From NCBI GenBank assembly GCA_964538455.1, contig CAZIDZ010000006.1, positions 1-64,000 on the forward strand: a stretch of DNA of 64,000 nucleotides, in the 5' to 3' direction. Of this stretch, positions 8,408 through 18,965 are shown in pieces. A program made the position numbers and the translations under genes. This DNA is from JAZDLX01 sp964538455 (GTDB taxonomy: Bacteria > Electryoneota > Electryoneia > Electryoneales > Electryoneaceae). Positions within the stretch are counted from its first letter, which is position 1. Each line of letters opens with the position of its first letter. The notes beneath the pieces were generated by a model that was not told the origin of the DNA, did not search any database, and saw nothing but the letters and a program-made list of their open reading frames with translations.

Positions 8408-10924
8408 GTGCAGAAAGGCGTCATCAAGAGCCTCATCATGAGCGCGGGCCTGCTGTTTCTAGCCTACGTGATGCTGTTCTTTGTCTGGGAGAGCAGCAAG
8501 CTGCGGAGCTGGGCCGACAGAGGTGTGTTGAACACCACCGTGGAGTCCCACGATGACGCTTCATGGGTTTTCTCAAATGTCGACAGCAGCGAATTTACCG
8601 GTGCATTCGTTCCCGCGCGCGGAGATTCGCTGATCGCAATCCGTGACACCCTCTCGAGTTACGAACAGATCCGGGCGTTTCTCGCGAGCGACCGCACACC
8701 CGGCGAAAGAGTGCCGATCACTTTCAAGCGTTTCAGCCGCCTGCGTGGGACGACGCTGCAGATCGGCAGTGTGTCGACGCTGGAGATTCTGCCTTTTGTC
8801 CTGCTCCAGATCCTGCGGCTGTTGATAATCCTATCGTTCATCGGTGTGGGGCTGTGGGCATTTCAGAAACGGTCCGAGTCGGTGGGCGTCCGCGTTCTCA
8901 CCCTGTTCTGCTACGCGATGGCCGCGTTCCCGCTGACGATGTTCACGCTGTTCAACTCCGAGCTCGCCACGTTCCAGATACCGGGGCAGGACACGATCAC
9001 CAAGATCCTGCGCGTGATGATGTTTTTCGCCGGCGGGCTTTGGCTGAATCTGCACCTGGTGTTTCCGCGGACCTCGAGGTTGCTCCTCCGCCTGCGGCGC
9101 TGGGGGTACCTGGTGATTTACAGCCCACAGGTGGCGGTGGGACTATGGGCGCTGTTCAGCCGCAGCAATGTCGTGCAGGATCATCCGCGGATAATGGTCA
9201 CCCTGATTCTCGCGCAATTCTGGATCGGGACCTGGCTGCTTCGCCGCCACCACCGGGCAGCGCGCACACTGCTGGAGGGACGCCAGACGAGGCTGGTACT
9301 CCGGGGTTCGCTGGTGGGAGTCACCGCGCTTACCTTCCTGCTCGTCTCGGCCAGTTTCCTCCGCGAGTGGTTCAGCAACCTGCCGCTGACCGGCCAACTG
9401 CTATTGACCAATCTTGGCTTTATCGCGCTGCTGCTGACGCCGCTGAGCCTCGCCTACTCGCTCGGGCGCTACCGCCTGCTCGAAGTGGAGGGGAAGCTGC
9501 GGCGCGGAACCCGCATGTTCCTGCTCACCGCGTCGCTGCTACTCGTTTTCTTCGCCGTTGTCTACGGAGTCGGACACCTGCTGATCACCTATCTCGGCAT
9601 CACCAGCCGGACCCCGATTTTGCTGCTCGCGATGATGCTCGCGCTGGGGGTCAGCCCGGCGCAACGGTTCCTGCAGGATTGGCTGGAACGGCGCTTCTAC
9701 CCCGAGCGGTACCAGCTGCGGATCATGCTCGACGATCTGGCTCAACGGATGGGATCATTCCCGGATCGTGACACCCTGTTCACGCATGTGGAACAGCGCC
9801 TCAACGAAGCGCTGGGCGTGTCGCGGGTGGTCGCCGTTTTCAAGGTGGCAGGCGGGGAGTACCATGTCCACGACGGGTCGCCAACGCCGTTCGCCGAGGA
9901 CAGCGACCTGGTGGCTCACCTCGAGCGCACGGGACGCCCGGTGCTGCTCGACGAGGCGATGGCGTCGTTTCGAGTGCCGTTCACCGACGGCCAGATGCTC
10001 TGGATCCAGAAGGAGGGGATTTACCTGGTGCTGCCGATGTTCACCCGTCTCCGCCTGATCGGCTTTTTGGCCCTCGGTCAAACCACGCGCGGGCATGACT
10101 ACACACCCGAGAGTGTGGACATTCTGCTCGGTCTGACGCATCAGATCGCCCTGGCGAGCGAAAATCTGCGCCTGCTCGAAGAAAACCTCGTGAAGCGGCG
10201 GCTGGAGGAGCAGTTGAACCTGGCACGCGAGATTCAGCAGGGTTTTCTCCCCAGCGACATCCCGGAAACGCCGGGATTGGACGTTGCCGCACGCAGCCGG
10301 TTCTGCCTCGAGGTCGCGGGCGATTATTACGACGTGATGCGGCTGGATCACAACCGCACGCTGCTCGCGGTGGGGGATGTTTCCGGCAAAGGCGCCGGGG
10401 CCGCTTTGATCATGGCGAATCTCCAGGCCAGTCTGCGTATCTGCGCAACCCTCGGACTGGAGCCGAACCAAATCGCAACTCAGATCAATACCCTGATACA
10501 TGCGAACACGCCGCAGGAGCAGTACATCACGTTCTTCGTGGGCATCTTCGATCCGGCCAACCGGACGCTGACCTATGTCAACGCCGGGCACAATCCGCCG
10601 CTGGTGTTCAACAGGGAAGGGCGCACGCGGGACCTGTCCTCAGGCGGGATCGTCCTCGGGATCGAGCCGGACGCCGAGTACACGCAGGAAACGGTGCAGC
10701 TGTCGCCGGCCGACAGCGTCCTGCTCTACACCGACGGAATCACCGAAGCGACAGCATCGGACGGCAGGGAATTCGGAGTGGTCCGTCTCAAGCAGTATAT
10801 CAACGCCACCGCGGAGCATGAACCGAGCCACGCGCTCGCCGAGCTCGAAGCGGAATTGATGCGCTATCACGGGCGAAAAATGCTCGAAGACGACAGTACG
10901 CTCGTGCTTGCGAAAGTGCTCTAG
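8408..10924 (+). CDS. Membrane SpoIIE/RsbU-type PP2C phosphatase with PDZ-like sensor (paralogue 2)
   Basis: This 838-residue protein has the same architecture as its upstream neighbour: a membrane helix, an extracytoplasmic PDZ-like part (PARGDSLIAIRD), a multi-helix membrane block (about 120-400), a GAF-like region and a SpoIIE phosphatase with VAGDYYDV, AVGDVSGKGAGAALIMA, YVNAGHNPP, YTDGITEA and DDSTLVLAK. The GTG start follows GGGGAG. It starts 38 bp after paralogue 1, so the two are probably co-transcribed. The catalytic domains are much more alike than the sensor parts, which suggests duplication followed by change of the sensed signal. The target phosphoprotein is unknown. Confidence 0.88.
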   Translation: MQKGVIKSLIMSAGLLFLAYVMLFFVWESSKLRSWADRGVLNTTVESHDDASWVFSNVDSSEFTGAFVPARGDSLIAIRDTLSSYEQIRAFLASDRTPGERVPITFKRFSRLRGTTLQIGSVSTLEILPFVLLQILRLLIILSFIGVGLWAFQKRSESVGVRVLTLFCYAMAAFPLTMFTLFNSELATFQIPGQDTITKILRVMMFFAGGLWLNLHLVFPRTSRLLLRLRRWGYLVIYSPQVAVGLWALFSRSNVVQDHPRIMVTLILAQFWIGTWLLRRHHRAARTLLEGRQTRLVLRGSLVGVTALTFLLVSASFLREWFSNLPLTGQLLLTNLGFIALLLTPLSLAYSLGRYRLLEVEGKLRRGTRMFLLTASLLLVFFAVVYGVGHLLITYLGITSRTPILLLAMMLALGVSPAQRFLQDWLERRFYPERYQLRIMLDDLAQRMGSFPDRDTLFTHVEQRLNEALGVSRVVAVFKVAGGEYHVHDGSPTPFAEDSDLVAHLERTGRPVLLDEAMASFRVPFTDGQMLWIQKEGIYLVLPMFTRLRLIGFLALGQTTRGHDYTPESVDILLGLTHQIALASENLRLLEENLVKRRLEEQLNLAREIQQGFLPSDIPETPGLDVAARSRFCLEVAGDYYDVMRLDHNRTLLAVGDVSGKGAGAALIMANLQASLRICATLGLEPNQIATQINTLIHANTPQEQYITFFVGIFDPANRTLTYVNAGHNPPLVFNREGRTRDLSSGGIVLGIEPDAEYTQETVQLSPADSVLLYTDGITEATASDGREFGVVRLKQYINATAEHEPSHALAELEAELMRYHGRKMLEDDSTLVLAKVL

Positions 10925-11006
10925 GAAACATGGCGACAGGTGCTGCGGATTCGGGAATCCTGCACTCTCTCGCTCGTGCGTTGCTTTACGCGGACTCAAG
11001 CGACAG

Positions 11007-12074
11007 CTACCACGATTCCCCGAGGCTCATGGTTTGAGGGTAGGCCTGCCGTTGATAGGCGGCTGCGGCGCGGGAAAGGGCGCGGACGAGAGGAGTGTCG
11101 CTCGATCCGCCCGCATCCCGGTCTCCATCGTGATCGGAATCCGTAGACGGTTGCTGTGCCGTGGAGGATTTCGTGAGCGCGTCATCCTGTCCTTCATCCC
11201 GATCGACCCGGTTGCCCGAATCGACGGCGGCCTGAGCGCTGGTTGCCTGCGAGGTTTCCTTGCCCCGGTCTGTTCCTTTAGCCTGTTCCTGGTTGATTTC
11301 CCGTTGAGCGTCCATTGCAACGCTCTGCGCCTCAGCGGCAACCTGGCGGTCCTGCCCTGAGGGTTTGGCCGGTGCCAGCGCGGCGCGTGACGCCTGCTCG
11401 GCGTTCTTCAGCTTCTCTTCCGGAGTGCGCCCCGAACCGACGGCGATTTTGACTTCGCCGCCTGTCGCGTACTGCTCCCCGTCGGGTCCGGTTTTGTACG
11501 TGTAATTCGGTCCGCCGACCGCAAGCTGTCCGGCGGCTGCTTTGTGCGCTGCCTCATGCTGGTGGACTTCCTGATCGCGTTTCTTCAGGTCGTCAACCTC
11601 TTTCTGCTCGTCTTTCGACAATTCGCCGCTGTGCGACGCACCCGCTGGACGGCTTCCATGTTCCGTGGATTCATGATCCCTGTCGGCATCGCTCCCGGTC
11701 TCGGTCTCATTCCCGCCGCCGTTCTCCTTTTTCGCTGTTGGATCGACGGCTGCCGATGTCAGAGATGGGGAAGCGGGATCATTTGGCTTTGCCGAATCGG
11801 AGTTTCCGGTGGCTTGCTGTTCAGGCTCCGGGGAGGGGGTCTTCTGGGCATCCTGCGGTGAGGCGAGCGCCATTGCCCGGGCCTGGCCCTCCGGGGAAAT
11901 CAGGATCCGGTCGTCGTACTCGCAACAATCGTACCCCGACCTGCCGCACTTGGGGCACACGGACGCCCCCTGCACGGCGGAGACCGGCGCCGTCGACCGG
12001 GGCAGGCCGGTCGGACGATACGCGGCAGTCGTGCCGCCCGCGGCGGACGCAGTTGCATAGGGTTCGATCGTCAC
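11007..12074 (-). CDS. SprA-related putative metalloprotease (CJM1_0395-type)
   Basis: This 355-residue protein has a disordered Pro/Ser/Asp-rich body and a conserved core: LKKRDQEVHQHEAAHKAAAG, GPNYTYKTGPDGEQYATGGE, then ALAPAKPSGQDRQVA. This is the signature of the SprA-related family, annotated as putative metalloproteases because of the HExxH-like HEAAH. The N-terminal part has a cysteine cluster CPKCGRSGYDCC that could bind metal. There is no clear signal peptide. The GTG start follows GGAAG. A weak sigma-28-like promoter lies upstream (12138-12165, minus). Proteolytic activity is not shown by the sequence alone. Confidence 0.75.
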   Translation of the reverse strand: MTIEPYATASAAGGTTAAYRPTGLPRSTAPVSAVQGASVCPKCGRSGYDCCEYDDRILISPEGQARAMALASPQDAQKTPSPEPEQQATGNSDSAKPNDPASPSLTSAAVDPTAKKENGGGNETETGSDADRDHESTEHGSRPAGASHSGELSKDEQKEVDDLKKRDQEVHQHEAAHKAAAGQLAVGGPNYTYKTGPDGEQYATGGEVKIAVGSGRTPEEKLKNAEQASRAALAPAKPSGQDRQVAAEAQSVAMDAQREINQEQAKGTDRGKETSQATSAQAAVDSGNRVDRDEGQDDALTKSSTAQQPSTDSDHDGDRDAGGSSDTPLVRALSRAAAAYQRQAYPQTMSLGESW

Positions 12075-12137
12075 GGGTTCTTCCGTGCTTCTGGTTGACC
12101 AGGGTCCTACGATGGGACGCAGAGTCCCTCATTTCTT

Positions 12138-12165
12138 GTATCGGTTGAGAACCCGAAGTTCTTGA
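12138..12165 (-). promoter_or_regulatory. Weak sigma-28-like promoter for the SprA-related gene
   Basis: On the minus strand TCAA is followed 16 nt later by ACCGATAC. This resembles the sigma-28 pattern TAAA-N15/16-GCCGATAA and has the same spacing as the better match at 40272. It lies about 64 nt upstream of the GTG start. This is inference from short matches. Confidence 0.25.
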
Positions 12166-12260
12166 ATCGCCGATTCTTGCGAGGATGGCGAACGCTCCGT
12201 TGTTCCAGCGCGAGAACGGGGCTTACCTTCGTGAAAACAAAGGCGAATCCCGGAGGCAGG

Positions 12261-13475
12261 GTGCGCAGCAGCGAGGTGATCAAAACGGTCGATGGCTACT
12301 ACGACTGGCGGGAGCCCTCGTTTGCCTGGCCGGTGACGACGGAGGTCGGCCGCGGTCTGATCGGCGTCATCGCTTCGACGACGAAGGTTGCCTGGCTGGA
12401 CCCCGCCAGTGGAACGCTCGCCTACCGCGGCGTCCCGGTCGAGCAACTGGCGGGACGCGTTGGCTTCGAGCAGGTCGCTCACCTGTTGATCACTGGAGAT
12501 CCTCCGGAAAAAGACCCCGCCGGCATGGAATCCTTCCGCAGCAACCTTCGCAGCAGCCGGCAGCTCCCCTCTGAAGTGCTCGATCTGCTTCGCGACATGG
12601 ACCCTGTGCACACTCACCCGACACGCCTGCTGCGCGCCGCGGTGTCCGCGCTGGGCTGCCATGAGCTGAGCGCGTCGGACGACATTGCGGGAGAACGGCA
12701 CTGGCGGGAGATGAGGATTGTCGGGCAGGTCGCCGCGCTGGTCGCGCACATCGCCCGGCTGCGTGCCGGCAGAAAACCTGTTGCCTTTGATCCGGACAAG
12801 AGCCTCGCGGAATCGACCATCGCCGCCCTCGCGGATCGCGAGCCCGATCCCGCTGACGCCGCCACCCTGGATCTGCTCTGGGTGCTGTACGCGGATCACG
12901 GGCTCGACGCTCCCACGTTCACCTCGCTGATCGTCGCCAGCTGTCTTGCAGACCCCTATTACAACGTCGTTGCCGGACTTTCCGCGCTTCGCGGGCCGCG
13001 GCTTGGTGGAGCCGTCGAGGGGGTGCTGCAGCAGCTGCTGGTGCTGCGCGGACCGGAGGACGGTCGCGACTGGGTGGGGAGCACCATCGAGCGCGGCGGA
13101 AGGATCGCGGGATTCGGCCACCGTGTATATCGCATGGCGGACCCACGCGTAACCCTGCTGAGGCGTGAACTGGCTTCGGTGGCGAAACGCAAAGGGCAGG
13201 AATCGCTGTTCATCACCGCACGCACCGTCGAGGAGGAGGCGACCCGGCGTCTTGCCCCGAAAGGGATACACGTCAACATCAATTTCTACGCCGCCCTGCT
13301 GTTTCACCTGCTCGGCGCTGACGCACCGCTGGTGCCGTGTCTTTACGCCGTGGGCCGAATGGCGGGTCTGGTCGCGAGGGTGCGGGAACAAATCGACCAG
13401 GGACGACTGTTCAGGCCGCTGTCCCATTACACCGGTCACGGGAAACGTCCCCTGCCGGAGGGGGAGGACGCTTGA
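12261..13475 (+). CDS. Citrate synthase-family protein, catalytic Asp replaced by Asn
   Basis: This is a 404-residue member of the citrate synthase fold. The GTG at 12261 is chosen because GGAGG lies six bases upstream; the frame is open back to 12162, with another GTG at 12231. It keeps the oxaloacetate-binding His in YADHGLDAPTFT and the second active-site His in AGFGHRVYRMADPRV. Where active enzymes have NVDFYSG it reads NINFYAA: the catalytic Asp codon is AAT (Asn) at 13282-13284. The gene overlaps the next, complete citrate synthase by four bases. It may therefore be a non-catalytic or regulatory subunit of a hetero-oligomer, or an enzyme with altered substrate. That is inference. Confidence 0.85.
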   Translation: MRSSEVIKTVDGYYDWREPSFAWPVTTEVGRGLIGVIASTTKVAWLDPASGTLAYRGVPVEQLAGRVGFEQVAHLLITGDPPEKDPAGMESFRSNLRSSRQLPSEVLDLLRDMDPVHTHPTRLLRAAVSALGCHELSASDDIAGERHWREMRIVGQVAALVAHIARLRAGRKPVAFDPDKSLAESTIAALADREPDPADAATLDLLWVLYADHGLDAPTFTSLIVASCLADPYYNVVAGLSALRGPRLGGAVEGVLQQLLVLRGPEDGRDWVGSTIERGGRIAGFGHRVYRMADPRVTLLRRELASVAKRKGQESLFITARTVEEEATRRLAPKGIHVNINFYAALLFHLLGADAPLVPCLYAVGRMAGLVARVREQIDQGRLFRPLSHYTGHGKRPLPEGEDA

Positions 13476-14596
13476 TCGGACGAAGTGATCCGCCGCGCCT
13501 CCAGAGCTACGGAAGCGGACTGGACGGGCTGGTCGTCGGCTCAACGGACATCAGCCGGGTGGAGGGGCGCGAGGGCAGGCTCTACTACCGTGGTTATGAC
13601 GTCGCCGATCTCGCGGCACACGCTTCGTTCGAGGAGGTCAGTTTCCTGGTGCTTCACGGCAACCTTCCGAGTCCCAGGGAGCTGCGGAAATGGAACGACG
13701 AACTTGTCCAATGGCGTCAGCCGCCGGAGGAGGCCTTCGCCGCTCTGCAACGCATACCCAACAACGCCCATCCGCTCGCCCAATACCGAACGATGCTGAC
13801 TGTGGCGGCGTGCCACATCCCGGAAGCGGAGAACACTCAACTCGACGCCCAGTGGCGGCGTCCCGCGCGGCTGATGAGCTGGGCGGCGTCCCTCGCCGCC
13901 GCGGCGATCCGGCACCTCAATGGGCAATCGCCCGTGCAACTGAAGGAAAACCTGTCGTTCGCACATCAGTTCCTGTGGCAGGCGCTGGGAAGGAATCCGA
14001 CGCCCGAAGAGGCGAAGGCGTTCGAGGCGAGCCTGATCGTGCAGGCGGAACACGGACTGCACGCCGCGGCCTTTGCCGCGCTGGTGGTGATCTCCACCGG
14101 CGCCGACCTTGGAAGCGCGGTGCTGGCGGGGATGGGCGCGCTCTCCGGGGTCCGGCACGGCGGCGCGAACCAGCTCGCCTTCCAGATGCTGCAGCAGCTT
14201 GAGGGGCCCAATCACGCACGTCAGTGGGCGAAGGAGAAGCTGAACGAGGGATTTCGCTTTCCGGGTTTCGGCCACCGCGTTTACAAGAGTCCGGATCCGC
14301 GGGTTCGTGTTCTCGAGCCTCACGCCCGGGCGTTGCTGCAGTCGAAGGGGCTGGGCCGGTTATGGGAAACCTACCTGGCACTGCGCGAAACGATCGAGGC
14401 GGGGCTGGGGAGCAGGGGGATCTACGCGAACGTGGACGGCATCACCGGGCTGGTCTATCATCCGCTCGGGTTCCCGGCGAGCGCCTTCCCGATCCCCTTC
14501 TGCCTGGCGATTCAGACGGGGTGGATGGCCCACTGCCTCGAATACCTTCCCGCCGGGGCGATGATCGAACCGGGTTCCGTGTTCTTGGATAAATAG
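13472..14596 (+). CDS. gltA: Citrate synthase
   Basis: This 374-residue citrate synthase should condense acetyl-CoA and oxaloacetate. The TTG start at 13472 overlaps the upstream stop (TTGA) and is preceded by GGGGGAGG, so the two genes are translationally coupled. Active-site residues are present: His in QAEHGLHAAAF, His in FPGFGHRVYKSPDPRV and Asp in NVDGITGLVYHPLG (codon 14435-14437). Methylcitrate synthase activity cannot be excluded. The gene heads a stretch of TCA-cycle genes (sucA, sucB, lpd), though a nitrilase-family gene intervenes. Confidence 0.9.
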   Translation: MIGRSDPPRLQSYGSGLDGLVVGSTDISRVEGREGRLYYRGYDVADLAAHASFEEVSFLVLHGNLPSPRELRKWNDELVQWRQPPEEAFAALQRIPNNAHPLAQYRTMLTVAACHIPEAENTQLDAQWRRPARLMSWAASLAAAAIRHLNGQSPVQLKENLSFAHQFLWQALGRNPTPEEAKAFEASLIVQAEHGLHAAAFAALVVISTGADLGSAVLAGMGALSGVRHGGANQLAFQMLQQLEGPNHARQWAKEKLNEGFRFPGFGHRVYKSPDPRVRVLEPHARALLQSKGLGRLWETYLALRETIEAGLGSRGIYANVDGITGLVYHPLGFPASAFPIPFCLAIQTGWMAHCLEYLPAGAMIEPGSVFLDK

Positions 14597-14820
14597 TGCC
14601 ATTTTCGCTCATTTTCGCGCAATTTCGGTCAATTTTAGCGCGCTTTTACGAAAATTCCGCTAATATTCAACAATTTCGTGTGATTTTCCAAGAATTTTCG
14701 GGGTTTGTATATTGGAACCTATTAATAGTAAATAAGTTGACGTTTTGCGGTACAAGCAAAATTTCGTACCGGAAAATCGCGCGTTCGTAAGTTTAGGAGC
14801 TAAAGCTGGAGATCTCGAGT
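14597..14820 (+). promoter_or_regulatory. AT-rich intergenic region, probable promoter of the amidase gene
   Basis: This stretch is far more AT-rich than its surroundings. It holds TATATT (about 14706-14711) with a weak upstream hexamer TTTCCA 17 nt earlier, and TTGACG (about 14736). Either could be part of a promoter for the gene at 14821. An in-frame stretch here (14596-14790) is AT-biased, lacks a ribosome-binding site and does not look coding. Confidence 0.35.
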
Positions 14821-15639
14821 ATGGACACGATCAAGCGGATCGGATACGGGCAGTTCCTGCCCACATTCGGCGACGTTGAAGGCAACCTCGCTCAGATCGA
14901 GCGGATTGTCGGTGAGGCGGGGAGCACTGATTTAATCGTCCTGCCGGAGCTGGCGACGAGCGGGTATGAGTTCCGTGACAGGGAGGAGCTGGCAACGATG
15001 GCCGAAGAGTTCGTCGAAGGGACGACATCCTGCAGGATGAAGGAGCTTGCGCGCAAAAGCGAAACAACCATCGTCGTCGGGTATCCGGAGCGGGACAGCG
15101 ATCTGTTCTACAACTCCTCGCTGCTGGCCACGCCCGACGGCACCCTGGCGAACTATCGGAAGATCCACCTCTACGACCGGGAGAACGATCTTTTCGCACC
15201 GGGCGACGAACCGCCGAGGGTGGTGGAAACTCCGGCCGGGCGTGTGGGGATGATGATCTGTTTCGACTGGACGTTTCCGGAGACGGCGCGGTTGCTGGCG
15301 CTCGCCGACGCCCAGATTATCGCTCATCCGAGCAACTTGGTGATGCCCTATTGCCAGCGTGCGATGTTCGCGAGGTGCCTCGAAAACTCGGTGTACGCCG
15401 TCACGGCGAACCGGATCGGGACGGAGGAACGGGTTGGGCGGTCGCTGACGTTCACCGGGCAGAGCCAGATCACCGGTCCGCGCGGTGAGGTGCTCTCGGC
15501 GGGTCCAGAGAACGAGCCGGAAACGGTGGTTGTCGAGGTGGATCTCGCGGCGGCGGACGAAAAAAGCTACAACCGGTACAACCACAGATTCCGTGACCGG
15601 CGTGTCGAGCTCTACGGCGCGCTGCTTGAGCGGCGATAA
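14821..15639 (+). CDS. Carbon-nitrogen hydrolase (nitrilase superfamily amidase)
   Basis: This 272-residue cytoplasmic enzyme has the Glu-Lys-Cys triad of the nitrilase superfamily: Glu in LPELATSGY, Lys in YRKIHLYDRE and Cys in GMMICFDWTFPE. Relatives hydrolyse omega-amides, N-carbamoyl compounds or nitriles. The conserved HPSNLV and the NRIGTEER segment fit amidases of the omega-amidase/N-carbamoylputrescine type, but the substrate is not decided. It is preceded by the AT-rich promoter region and followed by a palindromic repeat, so it is probably transcribed alone. Confidence 0.88.
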   Translation: MDTIKRIGYGQFLPTFGDVEGNLAQIERIVGEAGSTDLIVLPELATSGYEFRDREELATMAEEFVEGTTSCRMKELARKSETTIVVGYPERDSDLFYNSSLLATPDGTLANYRKIHLYDRENDLFAPGDEPPRVVETPAGRVGMMICFDWTFPETARLLALADAQIIAHPSNLVMPYCQRAMFARCLENSVYAVTANRIGTEERVGRSLTFTGQSQITGPRGEVLSAGPENEPETVVVEVDLAAADEKSYNRYNHRFRDRRVELYGALLERR

Positions 15640-15671
15640 AGAGGAATTGGATTTCAGGGACAGGTACTTCT

Positions 15672-15723
15672 GGGACAGTATACTCACAATCCCTGGTTTT
15701 CGGGATTGTGAGTATACTGTCTC
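15672..15723. repeat. GGGACAGT palindrome, copy 3
   Basis: The left arm (15672-15693) has the same sequence as copy 1 at 114. The right arm (15702-15723) pairs with it except for one base near the end (CTGTCTC). The loop differs from copy 1. It lies about 30 bp downstream of the amidase stop. Confidence 0.85.
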
Positions 15724-15834
15724 AGTTGGCTTACCAGTCACCATTCCGCCAGCCACTACACAAGAGAACACGAATTTGGACTCCAGAGGTGCGGGCGGAT
15801 GCTTTCCATGGGTACATAGCGAGTCCTTTCGGCT

Positions 15835-15840
15835 TATCTT
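15835..15840 (+). promoter_or_regulatory. Possible -10 hexamer (TATCTTAG) upstream of sucA
   Basis: TATCTT followed by AG lies about 134 bp upstream of the chosen sucA start. The same TATCTTA sequence occurs upstream of the HU gene, the CDP-alcohol operon, the 38444 secreted protein and kbl. No clear -35 hexamer is seen here. Confidence 0.25.
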
Positions 15841-15973
15841 AGTTATTCCTAATTTGATAGCAATCAGCGGCGGCGACGGAACACACTGGGTCTGTCGCCC
15901 TTTGCACATGCGCGGGCCGGTTCCGCAAACGTCCATGGGGGAGCAGCGGGACGTGCACCGCGGGAGGGATGCA

Positions 15974-18790
<2,817 letters not shown>

Positions 18791-18805
18791 CGGGATTATT
18801 TTTGT

Positions 18806-18852
18806 TGTGTCAGGTCGTTAGTCCCGGTAGTTTGGGACGGAGACCTGACACA
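18806..18852. repeat. TGTGTCAGGTC palindrome
   Basis: TGTGTCAGGTC (18806-18816) pairs with GACCTGACACA (18842-18852), and GTCCC pairs with GGGAC inside. The ends differ from the GGGACAGT copies but the size and design are similar. It begins 15 bp after the sucA stop and may act as a terminator. Confidence 0.7.
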
Positions 18853-18853
18853 T

Positions 18854-18893
18854 GTTCCGTCGGATCTCCGCTACGCTGACGATCCGACGGAAC
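18854..18893. repeat. GTTCCGTCGGATC inverted repeat
   Basis: Thirteen-base arms (18854-18866 and 18881-18893) are perfectly complementary across a 14-nt loop, directly abutting the preceding palindrome. It lies about 70 bp upstream of sucB and would form a strong hairpin in a sucAB transcript. Confidence 0.7.
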
Positions 18894-18965
18894 GTCGAGG
18901 GTGATCCGGTCCCAACTTTTCCGGATCGGATTTCGGACTGTTGCTTTCGGGGGAGTAGCGAAGGA

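Noticed and set aside
12129..13544. 471-codon open frame antisense to the first citrate synthase gene
   Set aside because: The sense frame has clear citrate synthase motifs; the antisense translation has shadow composition.
14596..14790. 64-codon open frame after citrate synthase
   Set aside because: AT-rich, Phe/Ile/Asn-biased, overlaps the stop codon of citrate synthase and has no ribosome-binding site; it looks like promoter DNA.
15485..15973. Extended N-terminus of SucA
   Set aside because: The extension runs through the amidase gene and a palindromic repeat; the GTG at 15974 has a strong ribosome-binding site.
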